A stretch of 46,025 nt of DNA from a virus, in the IMG/VR virus record IMGVR_UViG_3300006033_000040, positions 1-46,025 of that record. The stretch is one strand, 5' to 3'. Positions within the stretch are counted from its first letter, which is position 1; each line of letters starts with the position of its first letter. The position numbers and the translations under genes were made by a program. Below, one piece after another: positions 33,301-41,700 of the stretch. The notes beneath the pieces were generated by a model that was given only the letters and a program-made list of their open reading frames with translations, was not told where the DNA came from and did no database searches.

Positions 33301-35105
33301 TGCTGGCCGCCCTGGAAACCGACTTCGAGCCCGGCATGGGCCCGGCTGCAGCAAAAGCCAACGGCATCAAGGCGTACAAGGCCAAGGCCAAGAAGTCAGC
33401 CATCTTTGACCGCCGTGTGGTGGATGCCCGCAAGACGGTCACGCGCGCTGACAGCCCGAGCGACGCCCTGAACGTGGCCATGGCCGAGCGTGGCCGGCTG
33501 GACGCGCAGTACATCGGCCAGCTGCTTGGCAAAGACCCGGACGGCGTGCTGGAAGAGCTGGCCGGCGGGGATGCGCCGCTGCTGTTCAAAGACCCGTCCA
33601 CCGGCGAGTACGTGCTTCGAGATGCCTACCTGTCCGGCAACGTGCGCGCCAAGCTGCTGCAGGCGCGCCGCGCCGGCATGATGGCCAACGCACGGGCGTT
33701 GGAGGCCGTGCAGCCCGAGGACGTGCCCGCCAGCCAGATCGCCGCGCGCATCGGCTCGCCCTGGGTGCCCACCGAGGTCTATCAGGACTTCGCCGCCCAG
33801 CTGCTGGGTGATGGAACGAAGGCCGCGGTGCAGTACATGCCGCTGAACTCGTCCTTCAGTGGCGTGATCCGACCCGGGTCTGACGTGGCCTCGCGCACGA
33901 CGTTCGGCACACCCGCCTACCCGGCTGAAGACCTGCTGTTCGCGCTGATGAACAACCGCGAGATCAAGGTCACGTACCGGGACAACGACGGCAAGACCCA
34001 CGTCGACCGCGCCGCAACCGAGCTCGCCAACGAAAAGGCGGCCGAGATCAAGGACAAGTTCCAGGACTGGCTGTTCAAGGATGCCGACCGGGCCGAGTCG
34101 CTGGTGCGCGCCTACAACGACGCCAACAACAACTACGTCACCAGGCAGTACGACGGAAGCTGGATTCGCTTTCCTGGCAAGGTGCCCGACAGCATCATCA
34201 AGTTCCGCCGGCACCAGCGCAACGCCATCGCGCGCACGATCCAGGACCGCACGGCGCTCTACGATCATGTCGTCGGGGCGGGCAAGACTTTTACTGCCAT
34301 CGCTGCCGCAATGGAGCTCAAGCGCACCGGCCTGGCCCGCAAGCCCATGATCGTGGTCCCGAACCACCTTGTGAAGCAGTGGGCCGCCGACTTCTACCGG
34401 CTCTACCCTGGCGCCAAGATCTTGACCGCCACGAAAGCGGACTTCGAGCGCGCCAACCGCCGCAAGTTCCTGGGCAAGATCGCCACCGGCGACTGGGACG
34501 CGGTGATCATCGCGCACTCGTCGTTCGGCTTCATCAAGCCGGCCCCCGAGTTCGAGGCCCGCTTTAACGAGGAGCAGGTCGAGCAAGTGATGGCCACCAT
34601 CAAGGCTGTGGAGGATGGTGACGGCGACGAGCGCGCCAAGAAGCGCACCGTCAAGCAGTTGGAGAAGATGAAGGAGCGGCTGGAAAACCGCGTCGCCAGC
34701 CTGCGCGAGAAGTCCATCGACGATCTGCTGGACCTGCAGCAGTTGGGCGTCGACCAGCTGTTCGTGGACGAGGCGCACTGCTTCCCGTGGGACGCCATGG
34801 TGACGACAGAACTCGGCCACATGCCGATTGGTGAGCTTGTTGAGAGCCGAACATCTATTCGCGTTCTATCTGTAGATTTATCAACTGGCGCGCTGGCCTG
34901 GAAGCCGGTGACCAACTGGTTCACCAATGCGCGAGAGCACCAAATGGTGCGCATCCACCACGATTACGGCGTGCTGGAGTGCACCGCGAACCATCAGGTT
35001 TGGACGCATGAAGACGGATATGTCGCCGCTGGCGACCTCAAGCCACACCACACCCTGCGCATCGCCGACGCCGAAGAGGCGCGGTCCTGTGCCGAAGCCT
35101 GTTGA
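27363..35105 (+). CDS. Giant DarB-like protein, N-terminal half, ending in split intein N
   Basis: 2580 residues: N-extein 1-2472 plus N-intein 2473-2580. Residues 1-480 are virion-type helical sequence. A ParB-like domain lies near 808-910 (YVVDGHHQWLAKREAGEPV). Long Ala/Pro/Glu linkers flank it. An N6-adenine methylase (about 1480-1750) has EAGGGVGNFIG and NPPF (Asn1664). The SF2/SNF2 helicase begins near 2270 with VVGAGKTFTA (Lys2308) and reaches DEAH (2469-2472), where the intein starts. DarB of phage P1 combines methylase and helicase and protects ejected DNA from type I restriction; the same role is inferred here. Only a TGA separates this frame from its continuation. Two small genes are nested in its linkers. 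Confidence 0.85.
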   Translation: MPRPWSEVEQSREFQDLSRDDREAARAQYWRDVVRPQIQNREDLAPARQAFFARSGTSVAREQLPDEVQYSTAAGGGRGGQGGPTADELAKANPPSLVQRVKRGLSEALTPKVTAAQMIEQPRGPDEPVPVEDLQRRMLEATDPAAAARRDAQELAQAAYRPGQMSASPDRTTLQRVLDTTNRKPLDNSLGGLLLETGGDAARGAVRGVESIGTSGWGLVRAGADVVGADKVAGVAAEAGKAGRRSMDAIASPDRNSTTQQVFESTFANVPVLLGLGAGSKALVAMGGMSAGSAYDEARNAGKPVDEALERGVTHGLAEMLGEKVALPALGKLFSRAATKVSTPELGHLLADLLVKEQVGEQATTAMQDAYDKFGSGGTRPYMTLSDYLDDAIQTSKVTLGQSLLMGGGAAVLNKLAQPKAVDPLAMRQAFTRVANGHGLNPKAAAAIEQQAAQLPPEKAPGFIERAIGAMERRGLVKKAGASLAWQQAVQQSAAAQPEIINQPNAPTAADMGWADGVQASQQGPANADQVATLPLENTGGPAQVTAQVWNGQPFEPAGQPMAGPDGRQYLPAMAAGKPVFIPVDEITQEAPADVSIPMAPSPVAGGSGDVAGGVDSGGLAGAGPAVDPLVRGSGDDAGMLAANDGAAAPVRDGIAQRPPALTTPAQPTTLGEMVSARPNNAPGFTAADVMRPAQPEAVQPEPPAAPARRADFESEDAVRQFLSEQRRNSSIRISAAPVQTESGWSFVTKDEPGYDEARQAATSRAEQRSQPPAQDLAGEKLNRSWTAFAPETGTKGVPRAEMPQVKAGDRSALVQYLRARGVEYEADAEIPAVDLKPTQAEFSPSKVKQAMEHQGGDRSILVSSDGYVVDGHHQWLAKREAGEPVKAIRLSAPIDELLPLVREFPSVGKAAGATKPTAQPADAAQQAAPAPEQAQAAPAAAEGEPVVVHRTSKGKELTGYVRKLTPAQAQAIDPYTFRKGEKGMYFVRKERADAWDAQQSAAAEMAAPDYWQKKLDAKKSTAPTQEAATPREAAPAAEPAGGVPAAGSATVEADGVKVEPKPGSRVTNPDGSYYTVPKPERKSAGKVTGVKPAPAPGTRKAEMRPYRRSDGSIGYEAVPIVPPPAPEPAAEIDPMESAPAVSKNTVFTEPAPAKKPADMAGFVGVSDVELALRRLSSAEQRPGDIKLGNDKFVTLDQAVAAAREAMTPKEWGMPFQFMRVLDIAPVDWGRMVNAMKEPAAAPAISANTVFTEDAAAKARALLKSKLGQLNSGIDPEVMMAGITLAGYHIEKGARTFAAYSKAMLADLGDAARPYLKSWYLGLRFDPRAAAFAGDMDSASTVEAASVEQAAEPAQTTGATEAPNDARNLDRASPSALEGVPAAPVQRAAGQREAERGAGDSRPADGGRDAAAGERGVQPIGGVGGGEGAVPVPARGKRAGRGSGVARIRDSAEREQPSGQPQDAGREGRLDPPQFEPADFTIEQDFALGEGGQKTKYRLNADAIRLVKALETAGRTATVDEQQVLAKYVGWGGIPQAFDEKNADWAKQHAELRELLTPDEWAAAVQSTQYAHYTSKEIIGGMYTALRRMGFTGGATLEAGGGVGNFIGLMPADMRTAGKVTLIERETIAAMIAKHLYPRQNVRRADFTEFGKGQDGQFDAQVGNPPFSSTTLTDQSGRKHLSGLSVHNYFIAKGIDLLREGGVSAVVVSNSFLDAKNDRARAYIADRTRFLGAIRLPNNAFAKNAGTEVTTDIVFFQKLPESEWGSKAAKADAKRWVGVEAVADAAGGKDLALNAYFAANPDMMLGQWGRFGTMYGPDQPALVAKDGQDTAALLARAVKNLPEGIYTPAAVVNTAAMRDAGIEALHDKTVAEGGFYNHTTGLWRRLPDRAGEEVAVRVTPETMWSAKQALGQAGFQRLQRLADMRRTVRDLLAAEIADDKAMDGLRKTLNEQYDAYVADAGPINDRATARLFEDDPDYPLLAALETDFEPGMGPAAAKANGIKAYKAKAKKSAIFDRRVVDARKTVTRADSPSDALNVAMAERGRLDAQYIGQLLGKDPDGVLEELAGGDAPLLFKDPSTGEYVLRDAYLSGNVRAKLLQARRAGMMANARALEAVQPEDVPASQIAARIGSPWVPTEVYQDFAAQLLGDGTKAAVQYMPLNSSFSGVIRPGSDVASRTTFGTPAYPAEDLLFALMNNREIKVTYRDNDGKTHVDRAATELANEKAAEIKDKFQDWLFKDADRAESLVRAYNDANNNYVTRQYDGSWIRFPGKVPDSIIKFRRHQRNAIARTIQDRTALYDHVVGAGKTFTAIAAAMELKRTGLARKPMIVVPNHLVKQWAADFYRLYPGAKILTATKADFERANRRKFLGKIATGDWDAVIIAHSSFGFIKPAPEFEARFNEEQVEQVMATIKAVEDGDGDERAKKRTVKQLEKMKERLENRVASLREKSIDDLLDLQQLGVDQLFVDEAHCFPWDAMVTTELGHMPIGELVESRTSIRVLSVDLSTGALAWKPVTNWFTNAREHQMVRIHHDYGVLECTANHQVWTHEDGYVAAGDLKPHHTLRIADAEEARSCAEAC
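28949..28972. repeat. 24-bp perfect palindrome, copy 2
   Basis: TCAAGTGGCAAC is followed by its reverse complement, inside the giant gene and read as QVATLPLE in a linker. It is identical to the core of the palindrome at 9648. Being in both coding and non-coding DNA suggests an inserted mobile-like element or a protein-binding site and not a chance hairpin. Confidence 0.85.
29143..29349 (+). CDS. Nested small gene in giant-gene linker
   Basis: 68 residues in the +1 frame relative to the giant ORF. A perfect AGGAGG lies nine bases before the ATG. The product (MSAFQWHLLPWLEEAVM start, QDQQLIHLYEDLVTMPECL middle) has normal protein composition with predicted helices. The giant frame here is low-complexity Ala/Gly/Asp linker. 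That contrast suggests the small frame is the constrained one. No family is recognised. Function is unknown; a small partner of the giant protein or an independent host-takeover protein are options. Confidence 0.6.
   Translation: MSAFQWHLLPWLEEAVMSQAVSIQEAWQVQDQQLIHLYEDLVTMPECLRPTMERLHLFEMESPSDLLH
31453..31773 (+). CDS. Nested small gene in giant-gene linker, helical
   Basis: 106 residues from ATGATG, with GGAGG six bases upstream, in a different frame from the giant ORF. The product reads as a real helical protein: WIAQARAHWKEFQPRRF, LLASGRLNEALETAAQQTADE, FNRSEAWEAVRELYLFPPEE. I recall similar conserved hypothetical proteins in phage and prophage genomes. The giant frame here is Ala/Gly/Arg-rich and disordered-looking. 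It ends before the methylase domain starts. The longer frame from 31324 lacks an SD. Confidence 0.72.
   Translation: MMHATWIAQARAHWKEFQPRRFKELLASGRLNEALETAAQQTADEMQQLVNEGFNRSEAWEAVRELYLFPPEESAQDEAPESPGFETAQSVSSLLGNLKMPGERDD
34779..35102 (+). other. Split intein, N-terminal fragment (108 residues)
   Basis: Starts with Cys1 right after the helicase DEAH box. Block A is CFPWDAMVTTELGHMPIGEL. Block B is LECTANHQVWT with Thr69 and His72, the residues that assist the N-S acyl shift. It continues GYVAAGDLKPHHTLRI and ends at TGA. The DNA is AT-richer than its surroundings at the start (around 34800-34890), a sign of separate origin. Length matches known N-inteins (about 90-110 residues). Confidence 0.9.
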
Positions 35106-35736
35106 GAAGGTATGCGAGCAATGCCACAAGCCGTTCCAGTTCAAGTCGTCGGGGGCGGCGAACAACGCCAAGAGGCGGTTCTGCAGCAACCCATGCGCGG
35201 CAACGTGGCGGATGACACTGGAGCACGTTCGTGCCCCCATCCTTGCCGGTCTTTCGGAGGGGCAGAAACTTGCGGCTGCGCGCCGAAGGGGGTCAAAGGA
35301 TCCTGCCGCTTCTCAACGGATGAGGGAGCTGAATCCGACAGCCGATCCAGTGGTCATCGAGAAGATTCGAGCGGCGATGGCCGGAAGGAAGCTGGTGGAG
35401 CGCGGGGGAAATGGGAAGCTGACGCGCCCGCAGCTGTTGATTCACGAGGCAACCGGGATGGAGATGGAGTTCGTGGTGAACACGTCCCCGATCCGAGCCC
35501 TGATGCCGGGCCTTCCCAAGCACTACAAGTTGGATTTGGCGAATCCGGTAGCGATGGTGGCAGTAGAGGTGGATGGGAGGTCACACAAGTCGCCGGCCGG
35601 CAGGGATCGGGATGCCCGCAAGAACCGGGCGCTCGAAGCTCTCGGGTGGTGCGTGTTGAGGTTCTGGAACCAGGAGGTGGACGAGAACCTGCCCGGGGTG
35701 GTGGAGAAGATCCACCGGTGTATTGCATCGAGGTAG
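35089..35736 (+). CDS. Free-standing homing endonuclease, zinc finger plus Vsr-like (DUF559) nuclease
   Basis: 215 residues from a GTG with GAGG nine bases upstream, overlapping the end of the N-intein by 17 bases. Residues 9-36 form a zinc finger (Cys9, Cys12, Cys32, Cys36). A basic NUMOD3-like region (MRELNPTADPVVIEKI) follows. The C-terminal half is a PD-(D/E)xK/Vsr-like fold: YKLDLANP (Asp149), AVEVDGRSH (Glu160, Asp162, His166), RDRD near 172-175, and ALEALGWCVLRFW. This resembles the endonuclease family found inserted between split-intein halves. It would cut intein-free copies of the helicase gene and drive homing. It overlaps the C-intein frame. Confidence 0.85.
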   Translation: MPKPVEKVCEQCHKPFQFKSSGAANNAKRRFCSNPCAATWRMTLEHVRAPILAGLSEGQKLAAARRRGSKDPAASQRMRELNPTADPVVIEKIRAAMAGRKLVERGGNGKLTRPQLLIHEATGMEMEFVVNTSPIRALMPGLPKHYKLDLANPVAMVAVEVDGRSHKSPAGRDRDARKNRALEALGWCVLRFWNQEVDENLPGVVEKIHRCIASR

Positions 35737-35780
35737 CCGACACACACAACTTCTTTGCTGATGGGGTTCTGGTCTCCAAC
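35646..35780 (+). other. Split intein, C-terminal fragment
   Basis: In the frame of the downstream gene: VVRVEVLEPG, a Gly/Pro-rich loop, then VYCIEVADTHNFFADGVLVSN written as blocks F (VYCIEV...HNFFA) and G (VLVSN). It ends Ser-Asn before extein Ser+1; penultimate Ser instead of His also occurs in Npu DnaE. The first 30 codons overlap the endonuclease gene in another frame. Confidence 0.82.
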
Positions 35781-38700
35781 AGCTTCAAGAACCTCATGTT
35801 CAGCACCAAGATGCAGAACGTACAGGGCCTGGGCGACTCGAAGGGCTCCAAGCGCGCCTACGACATGTACGTGAAGACGCGCCAGATCATGGACCAGAAC
35901 GGCCGTGGACAGGGCGTTGTCTTCATGACCGGCACGCCGGTGAGCAACAGCCTGGCTGAGATGTACCACATGATGCGGTACCTGATGCCTGAGCAGGTGA
36001 AGCAGCTGGGGTTCGAGAGCTTCGACGCATGGGCCAACACCTTCGCATCGGTGAATCAGGTGTGGCTGCAGAAGGCCAGCGGGGACGGCTTCAAGGCCAG
36101 CAACCGCATGAGCAGCTTCGACAACACTGCCGAGCTGCTGAAGCTGTTTGATCAGGTGTCCGACACGGTGACGATGGACGACATCAAGGCCGCGTTCAAG
36201 GAAGAGAACGGCGGCAAGGAATTCCCGCTGCCGGTGCTGAAGACAGGCCGCCGTCAGCCGGTGTCGATGGACAAGAGCCCCGCGCTCGATGCCTACATGG
36301 GTGAGATCGCCAAGCGCGCGGCCGCGCTGGAGGCGCGCAAGGGCCCACCACAGAAGGGCGACGACAACATCCTGGTGGTGATGGGTGACGCCCGCAAAGC
36401 TGCCATGGACATCCGCCTGGTGGACAAGACTGCTACAGCGCGCGAGCCCGGCGGACGAATCGACCGATCTGCCGACGAAATCGTGTCGCGCTGGAAGCAG
36501 CACGCCGAACACCGCGGCACTCAGCTGGTGTTCTCCGACATGGGCACGCCACTGAAGTCGGCCGCGAAGGAGCTGGCCGAATACAACGAGATCAAGGCGC
36601 GTACCGAGCCGCTGTCCGATGAGCAACTGCGCGCCAGCGCCGACTTGGGTGATGAGGCTGCCGCCGCCAAGCTGGCCGCCGCCGAAGAGGCCCAGGCCGA
36701 GTTGGATGCCAAGGGCCGCGACTGGCTGGACGCCATCCAGGCCGCACTGCGCGGGTTCTCGGTCTATGACGACCTGCGCGCGGCGCTGGTGGAGCGCGGC
36801 ATCCCGGCCGAGCAGGTCGCCTTCATCCACGACTTCAACACCGACGACCAGAAGGCCGCCCTGTTCCGCAAGGTCAACAACGGCGATATCCGGGTTCTGA
36901 TCGGCAGCACGCCGAAGATGGGTGCCGGCACCAACGTGCAGAAGCGCCTGGTGGCGCTGCACCACCTGGATGTGCCGTGGCGGCCATCGGACGTTGAGCA
37001 GCGCGAGGGGCGGATCATCCGGCAGGGCAACATGCTGGCCGACACGATCCCGGGCTTCGAGGTCGAGATCCTGGCCTACGTGACCCGCGACACCCTGGAC
37101 ATGCGCATGTGGCAGATCCAGGAAACGAAGCTGAAGATGATCAACCAGCTTCGCACGCGGCAGATCGAGCGTGAGATCGAGAACGCCTTTGAGGACATGG
37201 AGCTGTCCGCCGGCGAGATGCAGGCAGCGGCCACCGGCAACATGGACCTGCTGAAGGAAATCCAGCTGCGCACCGACGTGCAGAAGCTGGAGAAGAAGCA
37301 GCGCGCCTTCGACGCCACCCGCTCCGACCTGATCGGCCGACGCCGCCGTGCCGAGCAGGATGTGAAGCGCCTGCCGGCTCGGATCGAAGAGGCGCAGAAG
37401 CTCGCCGACGCCACCAAGGAGGTGGTCGACGCGGTGGCTGCCTTCAAGAGCGGCTTCAAGGTGACGATCAACGGGAAGGCCTACACCGATCGGGCCGCCG
37501 CCGGCTTCGAGCTGCGCCGCCTGGACGATGCCACCGAGACCGGCGAGGACGGCAAGGAGAAGAAGGCCAAGCTGTCGGTGGAGCTCAACGGCGAGACCTA
37601 CACCAGCCGCACAAAGATGGCCGAGGCTTTCGCGCGGCTGTCAGGCGACGTTGAGCCGTTCCTGTTCAGCACCGATGGGCAGACGTTCCACCGCCGCGCC
37701 GACGCCGCCCAGGCCATCCAGACCACGGTGGCTGACGCTGTGGCGGAAGAAGCCCGGCGCGAGATCGGCGCCATCGGCCCCTACAAGGTGACGGTGGAAG
37801 GCCAGAAGGACAAGCGCGGCGAGCAGTTCGTCGAGATCGTGGCAGAAGCCGGCGGCCAGGTGCTGGACACCACCGTGCCCGTGCCGTCGAGCCTGAAAGA
37901 CCCCGAGCAGCTGGCCCGCAAGGTGGCCGAAGACGTGCTCAAGGCCGCCCGCTCGATGGTTTGGGGCACGACTGACAACCTGCGCTGGGAGACTGGCCAG
38001 TTGGAGCGCGCCCGCAAGACCCTGGCCGATCTTGAATCCACCGAGACCACCGAGGCATGGCCCGATGCTGACAGGCTGGAGAAGGCCCGCGCTGCTCACA
38101 AGGAAGTGTTGCAGCGCCTGAGCAGCACCAAGACGGAGGCGCCTCCCGCTGAGTTCTCGGACGGCGCGAAGGCCCAGGCCGTTGCCGCCGTTGAGGCTGA
38201 TGTCGCCAAGGTGCGCGAAGGCTGGGCCAACGCCCCGGAAATCATCGTCGCTTTCGACATGAACGACCCGAAGGTGCCGAGCGAGGCCCGCCAAGACTTC
38301 GACAAGCTGCGCCGATCTGGCGCCGCCGGCTCGCCCGAGGGGTTCTTCCTCAACGGCAAGGTGTACCTGCTGGCCAGCCAGCTGCGCACACCGGCTGACG
38401 CTGCCCGCGTTCTGGCACACGAGGCGCTTGGGCACTACGGCCTGCGCGGCGTGTTCGGCAACGACCTGAACGGCATGCTTGACCGCCTGGCCAAGGCACT
38501 GCCAGAGAAGGTGGGCGCGAAGGCCAAGCAGTACGGCCTGAACATGGCCGACTCCGAGCAGCGCCGGCAGGCGGCCGAAGAGTATCTGGCCGAGCTGGCG
38601 CAGACCCGGCCGACCAGCACCTGGGTGCAAGCCCTGCTGGCGCGCGTGCGCAACTGGCTGCGCGAGAACCTGCCGGGCTTCGACAAGCTGAAGATGACGG

Positions 38701-41700
38701 ATGCCGATGTCATCGCGCAGTTCATCGCGCCGGCGCGCGGCTGGGTGGAGCGCGGCCGCGGCGCCGCTGCCGGCCCGACCCGTTTCCAGATCGTGTTCCA
38801 CGGCACGCCGCACCGCGGCATTGAGCAGTTCAGCACGGACAAGATCGGGACGGGCGAGGGCGCCCAAGCCTACGGGTGGGGGCTCTACATGGCTTCGCGC
38901 AGGGAAGTGGCCGAGTTCTATCGCAAAAAGCTGACTCCCGGCGGCGATGCGCTTCGCATTGATGGCAAGAAGCCAGAGTTTGATATGGGGGCTCCTGGCG
39001 GGCTACCGGCCACACAGGACGGAGCCTTAACCAACAAGGCCATCCTGATGCTCCAAGAGGCTCAATCGTCTTCAGGCTTGGATAAGGTGCTCGCTAGGTA
39101 TGCCGACCCGGCCGTGGCGGCGCGAGCCCGCCAACTGCTGACGCGCGCAACCTGGGTGCCTGCCGGTCAGCTCTACGAGGCCGAGATCCCCGAAGACGAC
39201 ACCATGCTGCACTGGGACAAGCCGCTCAGCGAGCAGCCGGAGAAAGTGCGGGATGCGCTCGCCAAAGACGCGGATTTCAAGGACAAGAACACGCTGCGCG
39301 GGATGCGCGACCGTTACGGCGCATCCGGAAACGCTGATCCCACTGGAGAGCAGATCTACAACCACGCCACCCTATCGTTCCATGCATTTGATGGTGGCCT
39401 GGCTGATGGCACTCCAGCCGGCGCATCCAAATACCTGGCTTCGCTCGGCATCAAGGGCATCAAGTACCTGGATGGCACCAGCCGCAGCGCGGGCGAGGGG
39501 AGCTACAACTACGTGATCTTCGATGGCTCCGACGCCAAGATCACGAAGACCCACTTCAGCCTCGCCGACAAGGCCCGAGCCGTGGCCGCCGGCAAGATCC
39601 CTGGCGGCCAGCTGTTCGCCGACATGGCCGTGAAAACCGCCGAGGATGGCCGGCTGCACTGGTGGCACAAGAGCCTGGGCAAGCCGTACAACCTAGCCCA
39701 GCGCAACAAGCACTTCAAGCGCGTGTTCGATGCCGTGCAGGGCTTCATCGCTGACTCGACGAAATACACCGCCGAGGCGGCGCAGCTAGCGCCCGACGTG
39801 ATCCCGCTGCTGGACAGCCTGAGCGACATCATCCCGGCCCGCCTGAAGGTGTTTGGGCACGAGTTCGGCAAGGCGCCGATCAGCGTGGCCGACTCGAAGA
39901 TGCTGGCCACCACCGTGTTCCATGGCACGCTGGCCTGGACGCGGGACCGCAATGGCCGCCCAGTGAAGATCGAAGACGCCGAGGCCGCCGCCGAGGGCCT
40001 GGACACCGAGCAGAAGATGCGCATCCTGCTGCGCGACGGCAAGGTGACGGCTGATCAGGTGCAGCGCATGCAGGCCAACGTGCTGGACATGTACGAAGGC
40101 TGGGTGCGCAACCAGTTCGAGCAAGCCTACCTGCGGCCTGGCATCGTGTTCACCCCGGCCGAGTTGAAACATCACTTCGGCGCCGACGATGGGCAGATCA
40201 AGCTGTACCAGCAGTTCCGCACCGCGGTGGACCGCAGCCTGACCGACCTGGCCGTGTCCGACATGCTGCGCGTGGCCGGCGCCGATGCGGCCGAGATCGC
40301 CGACGAGGTGATGGCGCTGCACGACGTGGCTGCCGCGTCCGACAAGTTGGCGCAGCACCTGCGCGACCTGGGACAACTGGAGCAGGCACGCGCTGGCGTG
40401 CTGGAAGATGCCGTGAACAGCATCCTCGATAAGGCCGAAAAGGCGGGAGACCTGATGGCCCGCGGTTACGCCCCTCTGATGCGCTTTGGCACCCACACTG
40501 TGGATGTCGTCGACCAGGACGGCGAGCGCGTGTTCTTCGGGATGTTTGAGACCGTGCGTGAGGCCCGGGAGATGACGGCCAAGATGAAGGCCGAGTACCC
40601 CGAGGCGGCTGTCACGCGCGGTACGCTGTCCGAGAAGCAGCACGAGCTGTACGCTGGCGTGAGCCCTGAGACGCTGGAGCTATTCGGCGAGATCCTGGGT
40701 CTGGACGCACAGGGCGACAAGGCCAGCGACATCGCATTCCAGGAATACCTGAAGAAGGTCAAAAACCAGCGCAGCGCGATGAAGCGACTGATCCACCGCA
40801 AGGGGATCGCCGGCTACTCCGAAGACGCCGGCCGGGTGCTGACCAGCTTTGTGTTCTCGAACGGCCGACAAGTCGCGGGGAACCTGCGGCAGGCGTCGAT
40901 CAAGACGGCTCTGGAGGCCATCCCGAAAGAGCAGGGCCAGGTGCGTGACGCGGCCATTGCTGAGGTCAAGACGGTGATGAACCCAACCGAGACCGCTGCG
41001 GCTGTGCGCCAGCTGATGTTCGCCCACTACCTGGGCGGCAACATCTCGTCGGCTGTGGTCAACCTGACCCAGACCATGAGCACCACGCTGCCCTACCTGA
41101 GCCAGTGGGGCGCTGGCAAGGCGGCGAAGGAGCTCGCCAAGGCTTACCGCACGCTGCGTGTGGCCAAGATCGCCGACCCAGCCCTGAAGGCGGCCTTGCA
41201 ACGCGCCGACGAGGAGGGCATCACGGCGCCGCAGGAAATCCACGAGATCATGGCACAGGCCAGCGGCCGGGCATCGCTGCGCACCGGCGACGGGACGCTC
41301 AAGGGAGCGGCCATCGCCCGCACCCGCAACGCTGTCAGCCGGGTTGGCCTGGCCTGGGGCAAGCCGTTCTCGTGGGCGGAAATGGTCAACCGCCGGGCAA
41401 GCTTCATCGCGGCCTACCGCACAGCCATCCGCGAGAACCTGGGCGACCCATACGAGTTCGCCAAGAAGGTGGTCAACGAGACCCAGTTTCTGGCCAACAA
41501 GGGGAACCGATCAGCAGCCGAGCGCAGCGCCGCCGGCAGCGTGCTTCTCACCTTCAAGGGGTTTGGCATCCAGACGGTGGAGCTGCTGAACCGCTTGTGG
41601 ATGCAGGGCGAGGCCGGTTCGCCCGAGCGCCGTCAGGGCCGAAAGGCTGCGCTGATGATGCTGGGCATGCTGTTCCTGATGGGCGGCGCTGGTGGCCTGC

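Noticed and set aside
33396-34820. Long minus-strand frame opposite the methylase/helicase
   Set aside because: Shadow of the conserved plus-strand domains, no recognisable protein features.
35112-35645. Upstream part of the C-half frame as coding sequence
   Set aside because: Antiquated shadow-like Gly/Ser/Arg sequence under the endonuclease; no intein motif before VVRVEVLEP.
34779-35780. Group I or II intron interrupting the helicase
   Set aside because: Intein protein blocks A, B, F and G are present at exact junctions; no intron core structure was seen.
35718-35780. C-intein starting at GTG 35718
   Set aside because: It has a better SD but would leave only 21 residues and lose the strand that normally precedes block F; kept as an alternative start only.
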